In this document: in pieces, positions 14,165-21,228 of the stretch | Layout of the letters: each line of letters starts with the position of its first letter | How positions within the stretch are numbered: position 1 is the first letter of the stretch | Virus record (IMG/VR): IMGVR_UViG_3300021962_009940 | Coordinates: 1 to 34,917 of that record | Length of the DNA stretch: 34,917 bases | Direction: 5' to 3' (one strand) | Origin: a virus | Program-made: the position numbers and the translations under genes | Notes under the pieces: generated by a model | Database searches by the model: none | Seen by the model: the letters and a program-made list of their open reading frames with translations, nothing else | Told to the model about the DNA's origin: nothing

Positions 14165-14394
14165 TCTTCAAGTCCAAAATGTCTATTTAATAAATTATCA
14201 ACATCAACTGCCATATCTCCCGACCCGTCATTGAAGATCCATCGCAATTCGGCGTCCCAGTCTCGTGTGCGGTCGTTGATATAATTGGCACATTCCCGCA
14301 CAATCGACTGGGCGAATTTTTCCAAATCAATCGTGTGCAGTGCATAAGGATGTTCTTCGGTTTCTTCTGCAAGTCGTTTAATTCGTTCGTTCAT
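14161..14394 (-). CDS. MNERIK-type small phage protein, 77 aa
   Basis: 77 residues starting MNERIKRLAEE and containing IDLEKFAQSIVRECANYIND (described as residues 22-41), a pattern seen in small conserved proteins of many T4-like aquatic phages whose role is unknown. It is acidic and helical and ends NRHFGLEE. It begins 3 nt after the stop of the preceding ORF with GGAG at suitable spacing, and overlaps the following micro-ORF by 4 bp. Confidence 0.65.
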   Translation of the reverse strand: MNERIKRLAEETEEHPYALHTIDLEKFAQSIVRECANYINDRTRDWDAELRWIFNDGSGDMAVDVDNLLNRHFGLEE

Positions 14395-14397
14395 TCT

Positions 14398-14556
14398 TTA
14401 TACTCCGCATCCGCATTGACCGTCTGACATACCTTTATCGTATCCTTGTTCGTATGCTTCTTTCCAAATTAACTCGGCGAGTCTTTCTATCCATTCCGGT
14501 GGGTCGCACAAATTGCCGAAGGTTTCGTTCATTAGTTCTTTCAGTTCTGCGTTCAT
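14398..14556 (-). CDS. Small Cys-ended protein, 52 aa
   Basis: 52 residues, MNAELKELMNETFG...; acidic helix with WIERLAELIWKEAYEQGYDKG and a glycine/cysteine end GQCGCGV. The ATG overlaps the preceding stop (ATGA). The repeated E/K heptads and MNxE start relate it loosely to the neighbouring MNER/MNEQ ORFs, suggesting duplication. The Q-C-G-C-G end could bind metal, but two cysteines alone are weak evidence. Confidence 0.55.
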   Translation of the reverse strand: MNAELKELMNETFGNLCDPPEWIERLAELIWKEAYEQGYDKGMSDGQCGCGV

Positions 14557-14723
14557 TTGCGGGACTCTATAATAATAGTCTGTATACGCTTGACAATGGA
14601 TCCCTGAAGTGTGCCATCATCAGGAGCATAACTCTTATCCAAATGCGCCAGAGCGTATTGAAGGATATAGCGAATCTCTCGATCGCTAAAATTCTCTAAC
14701 ATCTTTTCGGTTCGTTTGTTCAT
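14553..14723 (-). CDS. Hypothetical protein, 56 aa
   Basis: 56 residues, MNKRTEKMLENFSDREIRYILQ...; fully helical by pattern, ending in TIIIESRK. It overlaps both neighbours by 4 bp (ATGA). No family recognised. The region contains a hydrophilic loop (SYAPDDGTLQG) like a helix-turn-helix linker, though no DNA-binding motif can be claimed. Confidence 0.55.
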   Translation of the reverse strand: MNKRTEKMLENFSDREIRYILQYALAHLDKSYAPDDGTLQGSIVKRIQTIIIESRK

Positions 14724-14923
14724 TCCGAAACACCGTATTCACGTTTAAGATCATCTAGTGCAGTGCGCACACGTTCAGCCATGGGACGATACTTAACAGG
14801 ATGGATAGGATTATAATGCCAGTCCATACCAGCCCAGATTCTATCACCAGTTAGCAGCCGATCCATATCCGCAAGCAGTTGGAATCTAGGATCGGCCCAC
14901 ATACGTTCAACTTGTTCGTTCAT
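14720..14923 (-). CDS. Hypothetical protein, 67 aa
   Basis: 67 residues beginning MNEQVERMWADPRFQ, with a Trp/His/Pro centre (WAGMDWHYNPIHPVKYRP) and a helical end TALDDLKREYGVSE. It overlaps the ligase stop by 4 bp and the next ORF by 4 bp, so it is the first micro-ORF after the ligase. Not recognised. Confidence 0.6.
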   Translation of the reverse strand: MNEQVERMWADPRFQLLADMDRLLTGDRIWAGMDWHYNPIHPVKYRPMAERVRTALDDLKREYGVSE

Positions 14924-16311
14924 TCTTTCTCTCCTGTGAGAGCGTCACGGAAGCGTTCAAAGCGTGGGAACCGTAAGCTATACGTTCCATCTTGGTTTTG
15001 CGTTACCGCATCAGCTTTGACTTCAACCACTCGACCAAGTAACTGATCACGATTTGCCCAGAAACTATCGCGGTCACTATCAGTGAGCCCACTGCCAACA
15101 TTAACAGTAATATGTCTATCATTGTCTACTCCTTCACAAACGATTGCACCCAAACGGCCTTTATTCTTACCAGTTCCTGCTTCGAATCCCACAATGTTTA
15201 GATCCACTGTGATCACTGGCTTCCATTTCATCCACGAACTATTGCGTCTGCACTCGTAAGGTGCATCCATAGACTTGATCATGATGCCTTCAAACCCATC
15301 AGCCACAGCATCTTCTGCATAGCGACGCATGACGTCATGTCCCTCGGCAGTATCTAAATCAACTTCAATACCGGGAGTGATCTGTACGTCTGGTGCTTGA
15401 GTTGAATCATCAACTCGATTAAACATCCGGTGCAGAGTTTCAATGCGTCTATATTGTTGTGCATTATGATGCCCTTCAAAAAATGCAGCCTTGGGCATGA
15501 CATCAAATACAAAGTACTTGCTGTCGCTAGCATTGACATTGGTTTTGCGTTGTGCCTGCTTCATCAAGGCTTGAAAGCTTTCACCTATGATCTCGCCATC
15601 CAACACAAAGTCCATATACTGTCCAAATGCCGCAATACTGAGTTCACGTGCAATAGAGCCCAACTGTTCTTCAATGTGCGGAAAGTTGGCAAACGGCTTG
15701 CCATTGCGGCTGAACAAGTTAACGCCGCCTTCTTTGTAACAAATGGCAATCACACGCACACCATCCAGCTTGACTTCCAAGCGTTTAGTGCCTTTCAGCT
15801 TGGCCGGATGATCATTGCTGTCTTGTGCCAGCTGGCAAGTAAAAGTAGGGATCACCCAGTCTGTGTTTTTCAACACCTTGTTGAGTGTCTTGTCTGAAAT
15901 ACCACAGCGTAGGTCTTTGATCAAGACTCTGCGGCACAGGTTGTTCCACTCTAGTGAATCAAACTGTAGGCTGAGGTCTGCTATGGCGTCTCTAGCACGA
16001 TGTCCTGTGATGCTACGAGTACGCAAGGCCTCTAGTAGGGCCCAAAACTGCACCCACGGGTTGGGCTGATTCTCAAGACCGTGGGTCTCAGGAACCTGCC
16101 GTACGTTATAAACAAAAAAGGGATTGTAAGCCAGGTAGCAGTTGTAAAGGAAACATTGTGCATTGGCACTGCCTAACCGAGCTGCCACCAATGCCTTTTC
16201 AATCACCGATTCCTTGTGTAAACGGCTATCGCTTGACTCTAAATCTCGGATCCAATCAGCTGCCAATCGTAGTCCATTAAATTTTTCATCGTCTGTAAGG
16301 ATGTTTGACAT
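14920..16311 (-). CDS. ATP-dependent DNA ligase (T4 gp30-like)
   Basis: 463 residues from ATG 16309-16311; T4 ligase is 487. Seals nicks in lagging-strand and repair DNA. Nucleotidyltransferase motifs: I = EVKLDGVR with adenylated K181; III/IIIa = FVLDGEIIG (236-243) and KYFVFDVMP (265-273); IV = DGFEGIMIKS (338-347); V = SWMKWKP (359-365); an OB domain follows (NIVGFEAGTGKNKGR...). The N-terminal helical DNA-binding domain (1-160) is as in T4-type ligases. The upstream frame extension (to 16371) is rejected because the sigma70 promoter lies in it. It heads an operon of seven coupled small ORFs. Confidence 0.92.
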   Translation of the reverse strand: MSNILTDDEKFNGLRLAADWIRDLESSDSRLHKESVIEKALVAARLGSANAQCFLYNCYLAYNPFFVYNVRQVPETHGLENQPNPWVQFWALLEALRTRSITGHRARDAIADLSLQFDSLEWNNLCRRVLIKDLRCGISDKTLNKVLKNTDWVIPTFTCQLAQDSNDHPAKLKGTKRLEVKLDGVRVIAICYKEGGVNLFSRNGKPFANFPHIEEQLGSIARELSIAAFGQYMDFVLDGEIIGESFQALMKQAQRKTNVNASDSKYFVFDVMPKAAFFEGHHNAQQYRRIETLHRMFNRVDDSTQAPDVQITPGIEVDLDTAEGHDVMRRYAEDAVADGFEGIMIKSMDAPYECRRNSSWMKWKPVITVDLNIVGFEAGTGKNKGRLGAIVCEGVDNDRHITVNVGSGLTDSDRDSFWANRDQLLGRVVEVKADAVTQNQDGTYSLRFPRFERFRDALTGEKE

Positions 16312-16342
16312 GTTATTTAAGTCCAAATGTTTAATATAATGT

Positions 16343-16371
16343 ATTATACACAAGACCGTGTTTTTGGTCAA
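16343..16371 (-). promoter_or_regulatory. Sigma70-type promoter for DNA ligase operon
   Basis: TTGACC (-35, complement of 16366-16371), exactly 17 nt, then TATAAT (-10, complement of 16343-16348). Expected start near 16336, giving a short leader before the ligase ATG at 16311. Same -35 and spacing as the three small-gene promoters at 17935-18995. Confidence 0.8.
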
Positions 16372-16377
16372 TAAATA
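16370..16377 (+). promoter_or_regulatory. Late-promoter-like AATAAATA before the plus-strand gene
   Basis: One base from TATAAATA, ending 4 nt before the ATG at 16382. If used as in T4 the transcript would begin at or next to the start codon. It overlaps the ligase -35 on the other strand. Confidence 0.35.
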
Positions 16378-16381
16378 CTGT

Positions 16382-17335
16382 ATGACTCATTATTCTTACG
16401 CAGATTACACACCTGTATCAGACACCTTTTTTGCTGGAGCCAGTGCCAGTTATGCTCCACATGCCATCGATACTGCTGGAATGGGCACAAACGATCGTCG
16501 CCAAACTTGGGCAATGACCTTTCGGGTTGGTTCAGATTGGGTCACAGAACCCACACGCATGTATCAAGGTTGTTTTCGCATGTACCAGGCTTTTGATCAA
16601 TCAGGCGCATTGGTTTATTTAAACCAAGGTGCTTGGCAACACATGGGTAAAATAAACTTTGGATATACATCAGATTACTTCTTGGGTATACAGTTTACGC
16701 CTGAAGAGTTTGCGCCCTATCGCAATCGCTGGCTGGGCTTGGTATCTGCCACCAGCGACAACCGAGCTGACTTTGAGCAATGGTATTCTGGGGACAGAAT
16801 TAAAAATAACTACTTTGTGCGTAATGTCTTGGTGGATTTAGAAACAAAACAAATTATAAAAAAATCTGATCGCAGTGCTCATGCTGTAAAAGATTCTATT
16901 GATTTTACCCGACCTTGGCAAGTGGCCAACAACACACAAACGGCTGGCGCAGGTGAATACTACAATTCTAACTTTTTACTGCTGGGTGCAAGAAATCGCA
17001 ATGAAGAGATCGACAACATAAAATTCACTGCTGGCCAAAATCAATATCAGTGTTTAAGTACTTGGTGTGCCATGGGTTCCGCATTGGATCCCTTGCACCA
17101 CTGGTCATCTTTGACTGGAACTGATCTAGCACACACTGTTGAATCAGTCCGAGCGTGGCAGATACATCAATTTCCTGATACTGGACGTTGGGTAGATGAC
17201 ACTTACTTTGGTAGTACCAGATATGTTCCGCTTTTGAAAGAATCATCCACTACTAGATGGCCCTCTGATTTGGGATGGACCATTTTTAGTAGGAAAAGAT
17301 CAGATCTAGCCCGGAACGTTTATCAAACTTACTAA
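16382..17335 (+). CDS. Protein of unknown function, possibly virion-associated
   Basis: 317 residues from ATG 16382 (an upstream GTG at 16358 is possible; neither has a clear ribosome site). Aromatic and Asn/Thr/Ser-rich with beta-strand character: WAMTFRVGSDW, RMYQGCFRMYQAFDQ, NYFVRNVLVDLETKQIIKKS, YYNSNFLLLGARNRNEEI (described as successive regions). The pattern of a wrapped beta-sandwich with a NEEIDNIKFT strand recalls lectin-like or virion surface proteins, but no family is assigned. A plus-strand island between the ligase operon and the small early genes; converges on a 36-aa membrane ORF with 4-bp overlap. Confidence 0.55.
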   Translation: MTHYSYADYTPVSDTFFAGASASYAPHAIDTAGMGTNDRRQTWAMTFRVGSDWVTEPTRMYQGCFRMYQAFDQSGALVYLNQGAWQHMGKINFGYTSDYFLGIQFTPEEFAPYRNRWLGLVSATSDNRADFEQWYSGDRIKNNYFVRNVLVDLETKQIIKKSDRSAHAVKDSIDFTRPWQVANNTQTAGAGEYYNSNFLLLGARNRNEEIDNIKFTAGQNQYQCLSTWCAMGSALDPLHHWSSLTGTDLAHTVESVRAWQIHQFPDTGRWVDDTYFGSTRYVPLLKESSTTRWPSDLGWTIFSRKRSDLARNVYQTY

Positions 17336-17442
17336 AACAATTCAATCAAGGACATGGTGGCTACAAATGCCATCAAGCCTAGGAATGTGCCGATGGTAGC
17401 TGCCACCACTACTCCTACAAATTTCCTAATAGAAGTTTTCAT
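17332..17442 (-). CDS. Micro-membrane protein, 36 aa
   Basis: 36 residues, MKTSIRKFVGVVVAAT...; a basic N-terminus then one continuous hydrophobic helix (about 8-35), so a type II single-pass membrane peptide. Its ATG overlaps the stop of the zinc-ribbon gene (TAATG). Translational coupling supports reality. Function unknown. Confidence 0.5.
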   Translation of the reverse strand: MKTSIRKFVGVVVAATIGTFLGLMAFVATMSLIELF

Positions 17443-17621
17443 TATTGAGTCTCCATGACTTTTTCATAGTGTGGATCAAGTGATCCAGAATAGCTGCCGG
17501 ACATTTTGACGGACTTGGGTATTTTCTTGCACTGGCAAAACCAACCTGAGAACGAATCGTAGTAGCCTTCGAAACGAAACGGCTTCAGTTCGGTCTTGCA
17601 GTGCGGGCATACTGGCTTCAT
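17442..17621 (-). CDS. Small zinc-ribbon-like protein, 59 aa
   Basis: 59 residues from ATG 17619-17621 with GGAG upstream; a longer frame from 17666 is rejected as it has no ribosome site and overlaps the preceding gene. It begins MKPVCPHCKTELKPF and has a second Cys pair, FCQCKK, near residue 28: C-x2-C ... C-x-C, likely a zinc ribbon. A Gly/Ser-rich C-terminus follows. Coupled to a micro-membrane ORF downstream. Confidence 0.6.
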   Translation of the reverse strand: MKPVCPHCKTELKPFRFEGYYDSFSGWFCQCKKIPKSVKMSGSYSGSLDPHYEKVMETQ

Positions 17622-17622
17622 T

Positions 17623-17904
17623 TTATCTCCGATTGGGCAAGTATTCAAACAGGACAAACTTGGCACGATTCAACAACTGACGCTGATCTTCCAAAAGGTT
17701 AGCCAGTGTATCGCCATCATACGGGCCATAGCTGACCATTTCTTGTGCGTCACTCAACATACTGGCCGCAACCATTGCTGGCCCTGAGAACTTGAAAGTT
17801 GAGCTGGACTCTACTGCTTCACGCATGCCTGCTTCAGTCACGCCAAACATACGAACTTCGCGTTTTTCTTGTTCTGTTAATGCTGAGTAAGTTGCTGTAG
17901 TCAT
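17623..17904 (-). CDS. Hypothetical early protein, 93 aa
   Basis: 93 residues from ATG 17902-17904 with AGGAG upstream. Helical: YSALTEQEKREVRMFGVTEAGMREAV (N-terminal region), a hydrophobic centre (GPAMVAASMLSDAQEMVSYG) and LEDQRQLLNRAKFVLFEYL at the end. No family recognised. Expressed from one of three near-identical promoter/leader modules (17935-17963), so likely early. Confidence 0.65.
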   Translation of the reverse strand: MTTATYSALTEQEKREVRMFGVTEAGMREAVESSSTFKFSGPAMVAASMLSDAQEMVSYGPYDGDTLANLLEDQRQLLNRAKFVLFEYLPNRR

Positions 17905-17934
17905 TTTCTGCTCCTGTTTGTTTACTGTACATAC

Positions 17935-17963
17935 ATTATAGCAAATGGTAGATTTCTGGTCTA
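17935..17963 (-). promoter_or_regulatory. Promoter module copy 1 (TAGACC-17-TATAAT)
   Basis: -35 TAGACC and -10 TATAAT, 17-nt spacer beginning AGAAAT, followed by a shared leader GTAAACAAACAGGAG carrying the ribosome site of the gene at 17904. The -35 has one change from the TTGACC of copies 2 and 3. Confidence 0.75.
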
Positions 17964-17994
17964 CCGTTTTTTGGTTGTTGCCAAAATACAACAG

Positions 17995-18216
17995 TTAAAT
18001 CGGGTGGCGATGTAACAGGCCTACAACATAAATCAACAGCAATCCTGCATTGATCACTATCAGGCTGGCTTCTCGAATACGGACGGCCCATGTCAGGTAC
18101 AAGACGGACCCCACATTTAAAAGATAGATGTTGATGGGATCCATCTGCAGGCTGGTAGTTAGTGCACCGCCCAGGGTGACAAGGCAGGCAGTCCATTTTA
18201 GAATGGTGTTGAGCAT
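17995..18216 (-). CDS. Small multi-pass membrane protein, 73 aa
   Basis: 73 residues from ATG 18214-18216 (AGGA upstream); a longer frame from 18243 is less likely. Two or three hydrophobic helices: ILKWTACLVTLGGALTTSL, NIYLLNVGSVLYLTWAV and SLIVINAGLLLIYVVGLL, with a HRHPI end. The size and helix spacing loosely recall SemiSWEET-like or small phage membrane proteins; I would not assign transport. It follows the 83-aa early gene by 7 nt and is probably co-transcribed. Confidence 0.6.
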   Translation of the reverse strand: MLNTILKWTACLVTLGGALTTSLQMDPINIYLLNVGSVLYLTWAVRIREASLIVINAGLLLIYVVGLLHRHPI

Positions 18217-18223
18217 CTGTGTC

Positions 18224-18475
18224 CTAACTGTTGCAGGTTGCAAAAGGACTGAGGTTTTCTTCGGGGAAAATCCAGCCTTGCTCGATTAGTGCTTCGCGTT
18301 GAGCAGGATCAGCCCGCATTTGGGCCACAGTGGCGTCCAGCTGTTCTAGCTCACGAGCCAGTGTGCAACGACCCTCGCCATACATACGAGTACGGAAGCC
18401 AAATACTGACTTGCTGTAATCGCTGAGGATTTCTGCTAAGTCGCTGTCGCTGTAGTTGCTGTTGAACCAATCCAT
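18224..18475 (-). CDS. Conserved small phage protein with YGFR-like motif, 83 aa
   Basis: 83 residues. The N-terminus MDWFNSNYSDSDLAEIL leads to LSDYSKSVFGFRTRMYG, a motif (D-x-Y-K-x-V-Y-G-F-R-P-R type) common in small proteins of T4-like phages of unknown role. A Leu/Glu heptad helix (LARELEQLDATVAQM) follows. AGGAG precedes the ATG. Driven by promoter module copy 2. Likely early. Confidence 0.65.
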   Translation of the reverse strand: MDWFNSNYSDSDLAEILSDYSKSVFGFRTRMYGEGRCTLARELEQLDATVAQMRADPAQREALIEQGWIFPEENLSPFATCNS

Positions 18476-18505
18476 TTATTACTCCTGTTTGTTTACTGTA
18501 AAAAC

Positions 18506-18534
18506 AGTATAGCATTTTGGGTATTTCTGGTCAA
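18506..18534 (-). promoter_or_regulatory. Promoter module copy 2 (TTGACC-17-TATACT)
   Basis: -35 TTGACC, 17-nt spacer starting AGAAATAC, -10 TATACT, then the shared GTAAACAAACAGGAG leader ahead of the 83-aa gene. Confidence 0.8.
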
Positions 18535-18550
18535 CCAAAATAGTGTTGCG

Positions 18551-18934
18551 TTAAAACAACATCCAATATAAAGCCAGCGGTATTGCCAGGGCCATAGAGA
18601 TTATCAGTTTAAAAACAGTCCAAAGAAAGCTGACAAAAGTCACTATTCCCCAGTGCGGGAAGAATAAAAATCCTATTAGGATCCATAAAAATATGGCAGA
18701 AAACACTATGTAAAGTGCATATGGCGGAGGAGCAGTATCGCTGTAACCGCCTCCAAACCCACCGCCTCCGACGGAGTAGCCGCCTGAAGATTGTTGTGAT
18801 AGAATACGGTTTTGTTCTTCGAGTTTTTCGTTGGTTATGCAAGCCGGGCAAGTCAGTGACCAGCCTTGGATCATAACAGTACCACAACGGTTACAATTCC
18901 GTTTGTGATCCACGTAGTTGTCACCTGATGCCAC
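18551..18934 (-). CDS. Zinc-ribbon, Gly-rich membrane protein, 127 aa
   Basis: 127 residues from GTG 18932-18934 (AGGAG 8 nt upstream). C-x2-C ... C-x2-C (CNRCGTVM at 14-21, CPACIT near 29) forms a probable zinc ribbon; a glycine-rich stretch (SSGGYSVGGGGFGGGYSD) is a flexible linker; then two membrane helices near 73-92 and 95-127. Soluble zinc domain tethered to the inner membrane. Driven by promoter module copy 3. Role unknown; could bind nucleic acid or a host factor at the membrane. Confidence 0.65.
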   Translation of the reverse strand: MASGDNYVDHKRNCNRCGTVMIQGWSLTCPACITNEKLEEQNRILSQQSSGGYSVGGGGFGGGYSDTAPPPYALYIVFSAIFLWILIGFLFFPHWGIVTFVSFLWTVFKLIISMALAIPLALYWMLF

Positions 18935-18966
18935 AGTTGCTACTCCTATTTGTTTAGCGTAAAAAT

Positions 18967-18995
18967 ATTATACTAAATGGTGTATTTCTGGTCAA
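18967..18995 (-). promoter_or_regulatory. Promoter module copy 3 (TTGACC-17-TATAAT)
   Basis: TTGACC, 17-nt spacer beginning AGAAATAC, TATAAT, then GCTAAACAAATAGGAGTA. It lies in the gap just after the 629-aa structural gene stop. Near consensus. Confidence 0.85.
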
Positions 18996-18996
18996 C

Positions 18997-20886
18997 CTAT
19001 ACTGCGGTTGCAGGTATTTGAGTATCAGATCCAATGCCAGCGTTGTCAAAAACTTTGATATTTCTGCCTTCTCTAAAGCTGGCAATGATGGCTTGACCGT
19101 ATTGATTACTGGTATCAGCAATGGCGGTGAAGAAATCATTTTGACCTTTGGGTGCTACATCTGTTCCGATATCGTGCAAACTGCTACTCAGGCTCATGAC
19201 GCTGCTTCTGGAATTGGCAGCTAGGTCACTGAAGGTCACCTGTGCCAGGACCAAGTTGTTTGTTTCTGCACTCAGTTGCTGTGCCATTGTGGTAAAGCTG
19301 GTGTTTAGGGAACTGACATTGCTGACGTTATTGGCGGCCACGTTGGCAATGAGATTGGCAGCAGCCGGTATTAGACCAGTACTGAAAGCAGCATCCAAGT
19401 TGCCATATGTACCTTCTCCCGGCAAGCCGGAAGGAATAGTGATGGTGATTTCAATAGGGCTGGGACTGATTACAGTGGTGTAATCACCGTCTAATGTGTC
19501 CTGCATTACAGTATAAACACCGTAGGTAGAATCGGTTAGGGTGTACAGAGCATTAGCCGATTGCATGGAGTTTATGGTACTGGTGACCGAAGTAAATTCA
19601 GCTGTGTAGGGTACGCCAGCAGTGGCACCCATGAAATCAAACAAGGTTAATGTACCGTTGGGTCCAGTGCCTGTGGCCAGAGTGCTGTTGATGTTTGAAG
19701 CAACGCCAGGAGGAACAGGTTTTGTTAACGCAGTAATATCTCCCAGGCCTGAGTTGGTTTCGGTTGCTGTCACTGTTCTGGCCAAAACCGGCAAGGTCAG
19801 TTGAAAAATGTTTTTGACCTGTTGCAAACTGTTGGCAATGGCCTGCGCAGCTAGAGCCTGGTCTGATGGAATAATTTTAGACAAACCAACATAGGCTGGA
19901 CTGGTACCATACACTGACAATAGATTACTGTTGATAGTGTTGGCAGAAACATATACATTGCTCAACACTGTAGCAGTGGGAGTAACATCAGTGCCAGTGG
20001 GTGTTAGATTGGTTAGACCTAAATAACTATTGGGCAAGCTTTTTACTGGATTCAACAGGTCGGCCATTGTAGACAAGTTTTCGGTGGTTACACTCAACAG
20101 CAGCTTGACCTGATCTAGTAGGTCGCCTGTAACTTGGGTCATGACTTGATAAATCAACAGGTCCACTGATCCAGCCACTTCTGTTCCGCGTTGTATGGAA
20201 CTAAGGTCATCTATGGTAACTCCAGTATTGATTAACTGTTGTGTCAACTCTGGCATGATACCGCCGGCCTGCGACATTTGATACAACAGCACCCAAGGAT
20301 ATCCAAACACTGGTAACTTGTTCAAAGCCCAAGCAGTTCCCAACTTGGTTAGATCAGCTCCGAACGCTGGCAGATTACGATTGATGTCGCTGATACCACC
20401 TGTGGTTATGCTGTTCATGCTGGTAAAGGTCGTATCCAGCACTGCGGAATTTTTTACACTGTTAATAATGGGATTGTTTTGCGCAATATAGCCTTGACAC
20501 TGGCCGTACACCTGAGCAAACTTTCCCAGGTCTCCGTTGCCCAAGATTAGATTTGCTTGTGTGCTCACCAGGCCTGAGAACCCTGCGGCACTGTTGCCAA
20601 TGGGCAAGGTGTTGGCATAAGCAGCAGGCACTGCATCAGTAATGGCAGGCAAAGTATTAGCAGCTAGGCTTTGTAACGAACTAAAAGTACTGGTAGTAAT
20701 TTGATCATTGCCTACGCCCACATTAGCAAATGCAGTAGACAGTATGCTGAGGTAGCTGCTGACCGCAGTGGTACTGGTATAAGCATTAATGGCCACTGTT
20801 AGATTGCCGCTGATTGCAAGACCTTGATTTTGTAGTAGGCCGTCAGTGGCAATTAACATTACTGAACTATAGGGACCTTGACTCAT
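18997..20886 (-). CDS. Large Ser/Thr/Ala-rich virion protein next to PAAR
   Basis: 629 residues, low in Lys/Arg/Cys and rich in Ser, Thr, Ala, Asn, Val and Leu. No signal peptide. Many helical stretches with T-N-T-L/A-N-x-L-P repeats; the middle (NKLPVFGYPWVLLYQMSQAGG, as a region) is hydrophobic. Composition fits a baseplate, tail-tip or ejected protein. It starts 3 bp after the PAAR stop in the same unit, so it may ride on or under the PAAR-tipped spike. I do not recognise the fold; a late element precedes the PAAR gene. Confidence 0.55.
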   Translation of the reverse strand: MSQGPYSSVMLIATDGLLQNQGLAISGNLTVAINAYTSTTAVSSYLSILSTAFANVGVGNDQITTSTFSSLQSLAANTLPAITDAVPAAYANTLPIGNSAAGFSGLVSTQANLILGNGDLGKFAQVYGQCQGYIAQNNPIINSVKNSAVLDTTFTSMNSITTGGISDINRNLPAFGADLTKLGTAWALNKLPVFGYPWVLLYQMSQAGGIMPELTQQLINTGVTIDDLSSIQRGTEVAGSVDLLIYQVMTQVTGDLLDQVKLLLSVTTENLSTMADLLNPVKSLPNSYLGLTNLTPTGTDVTPTATVLSNVYVSANTINSNLLSVYGTSPAYVGLSKIIPSDQALAAQAIANSLQQVKNIFQLTLPVLARTVTATETNSGLGDITALTKPVPPGVASNINSTLATGTGPNGTLTLFDFMGATAGVPYTAEFTSVTSTINSMQSANALYTLTDSTYGVYTVMQDTLDGDYTTVISPSPIEITITIPSGLPGEGTYGNLDAAFSTGLIPAAANLIANVAANNVSNVSSLNTSFTTMAQQLSAETNNLVLAQVTFSDLAANSRSSVMSLSSSLHDIGTDVAPKGQNDFFTAIADTSNQYGQAIIASFREGRNIKVFDNAGIGSDTQIPATAV

Positions 20887-20889
20887 TTA

Positions 20890-21180
20890 TTATCCAATAG
20901 AGACACTTTCGCTGCCTTGAATTATTTGTGTGCATTCGCTCATGCGATCGCCCACAGTGGCAATGGGCTTTCCATTTACAAAAACAGAACTGCTGCGAGC
21001 TATAATTTTACTCACATGCGGTACACACTTGTTGCCCTGTGGTTTTTGATGCACTGTGCTGGAATCACCGTCACGGGCTACAGGACGCCCGTCAACAAAA
21101 ACATCCGGGGATCCGGTAGAAATTGTGTATCCACTGCAATGTACAGCTCCGGCATCACCTTGTCTTGCTACTGCTGGCAT
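20890..21180 (-). CDS. PAAR-motif spike-tip protein
   Basis: 96 residues, typical for T4 gp5.4-like PAAR proteins. PAAR proteins cap the central tail spike as a sharp metal-stabilised cone. It begins MPAVARQGD (PAAR signature) and has the usual repeats: VHCSGYTISTGSPDVFVDGRPVARDGD (described as 13-39) and SSSVFVNGKPIATVGDRM (63-80). Histidines at 14, 44 and 55 and C84 could bind the metal. It indicates a contractile-tail phage. GAGAG precedes the ATG and a GATAAATA element lies 20 nt further up. Confidence 0.9.
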   Translation of the reverse strand: MPAVARQGDAGAVHCSGYTISTGSPDVFVDGRPVARDGDSSTVHQKPQGNKCVPHVSKIIARSSSVFVNGKPIATVGDRMSECTQIIQGSESVSIG

Positions 21181-21202
21181 AGTATTTCTCTCGTAAGTTG
21201 TA

Positions 21203-21210
21203 TATTTATC
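21203..21210 (-). promoter_or_regulatory. T4-late-like promoter element (GATAAATA)
   Basis: Minus strand, about 22 nt before the PAAR gene start; identical octamer to those before the phasin-like and Bug genes. Confidence 0.5.
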
Positions 21211-21228
21211 GAGAGAAATATAGGTGTA

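Noticed and set aside
18609-18887. Arg-rich minus frame inside the zinc-ribbon membrane gene
   Set aside because: Out-of-frame product of the glycine-rich region; the GTG start at 18934 has AGGAG and a promoter module.
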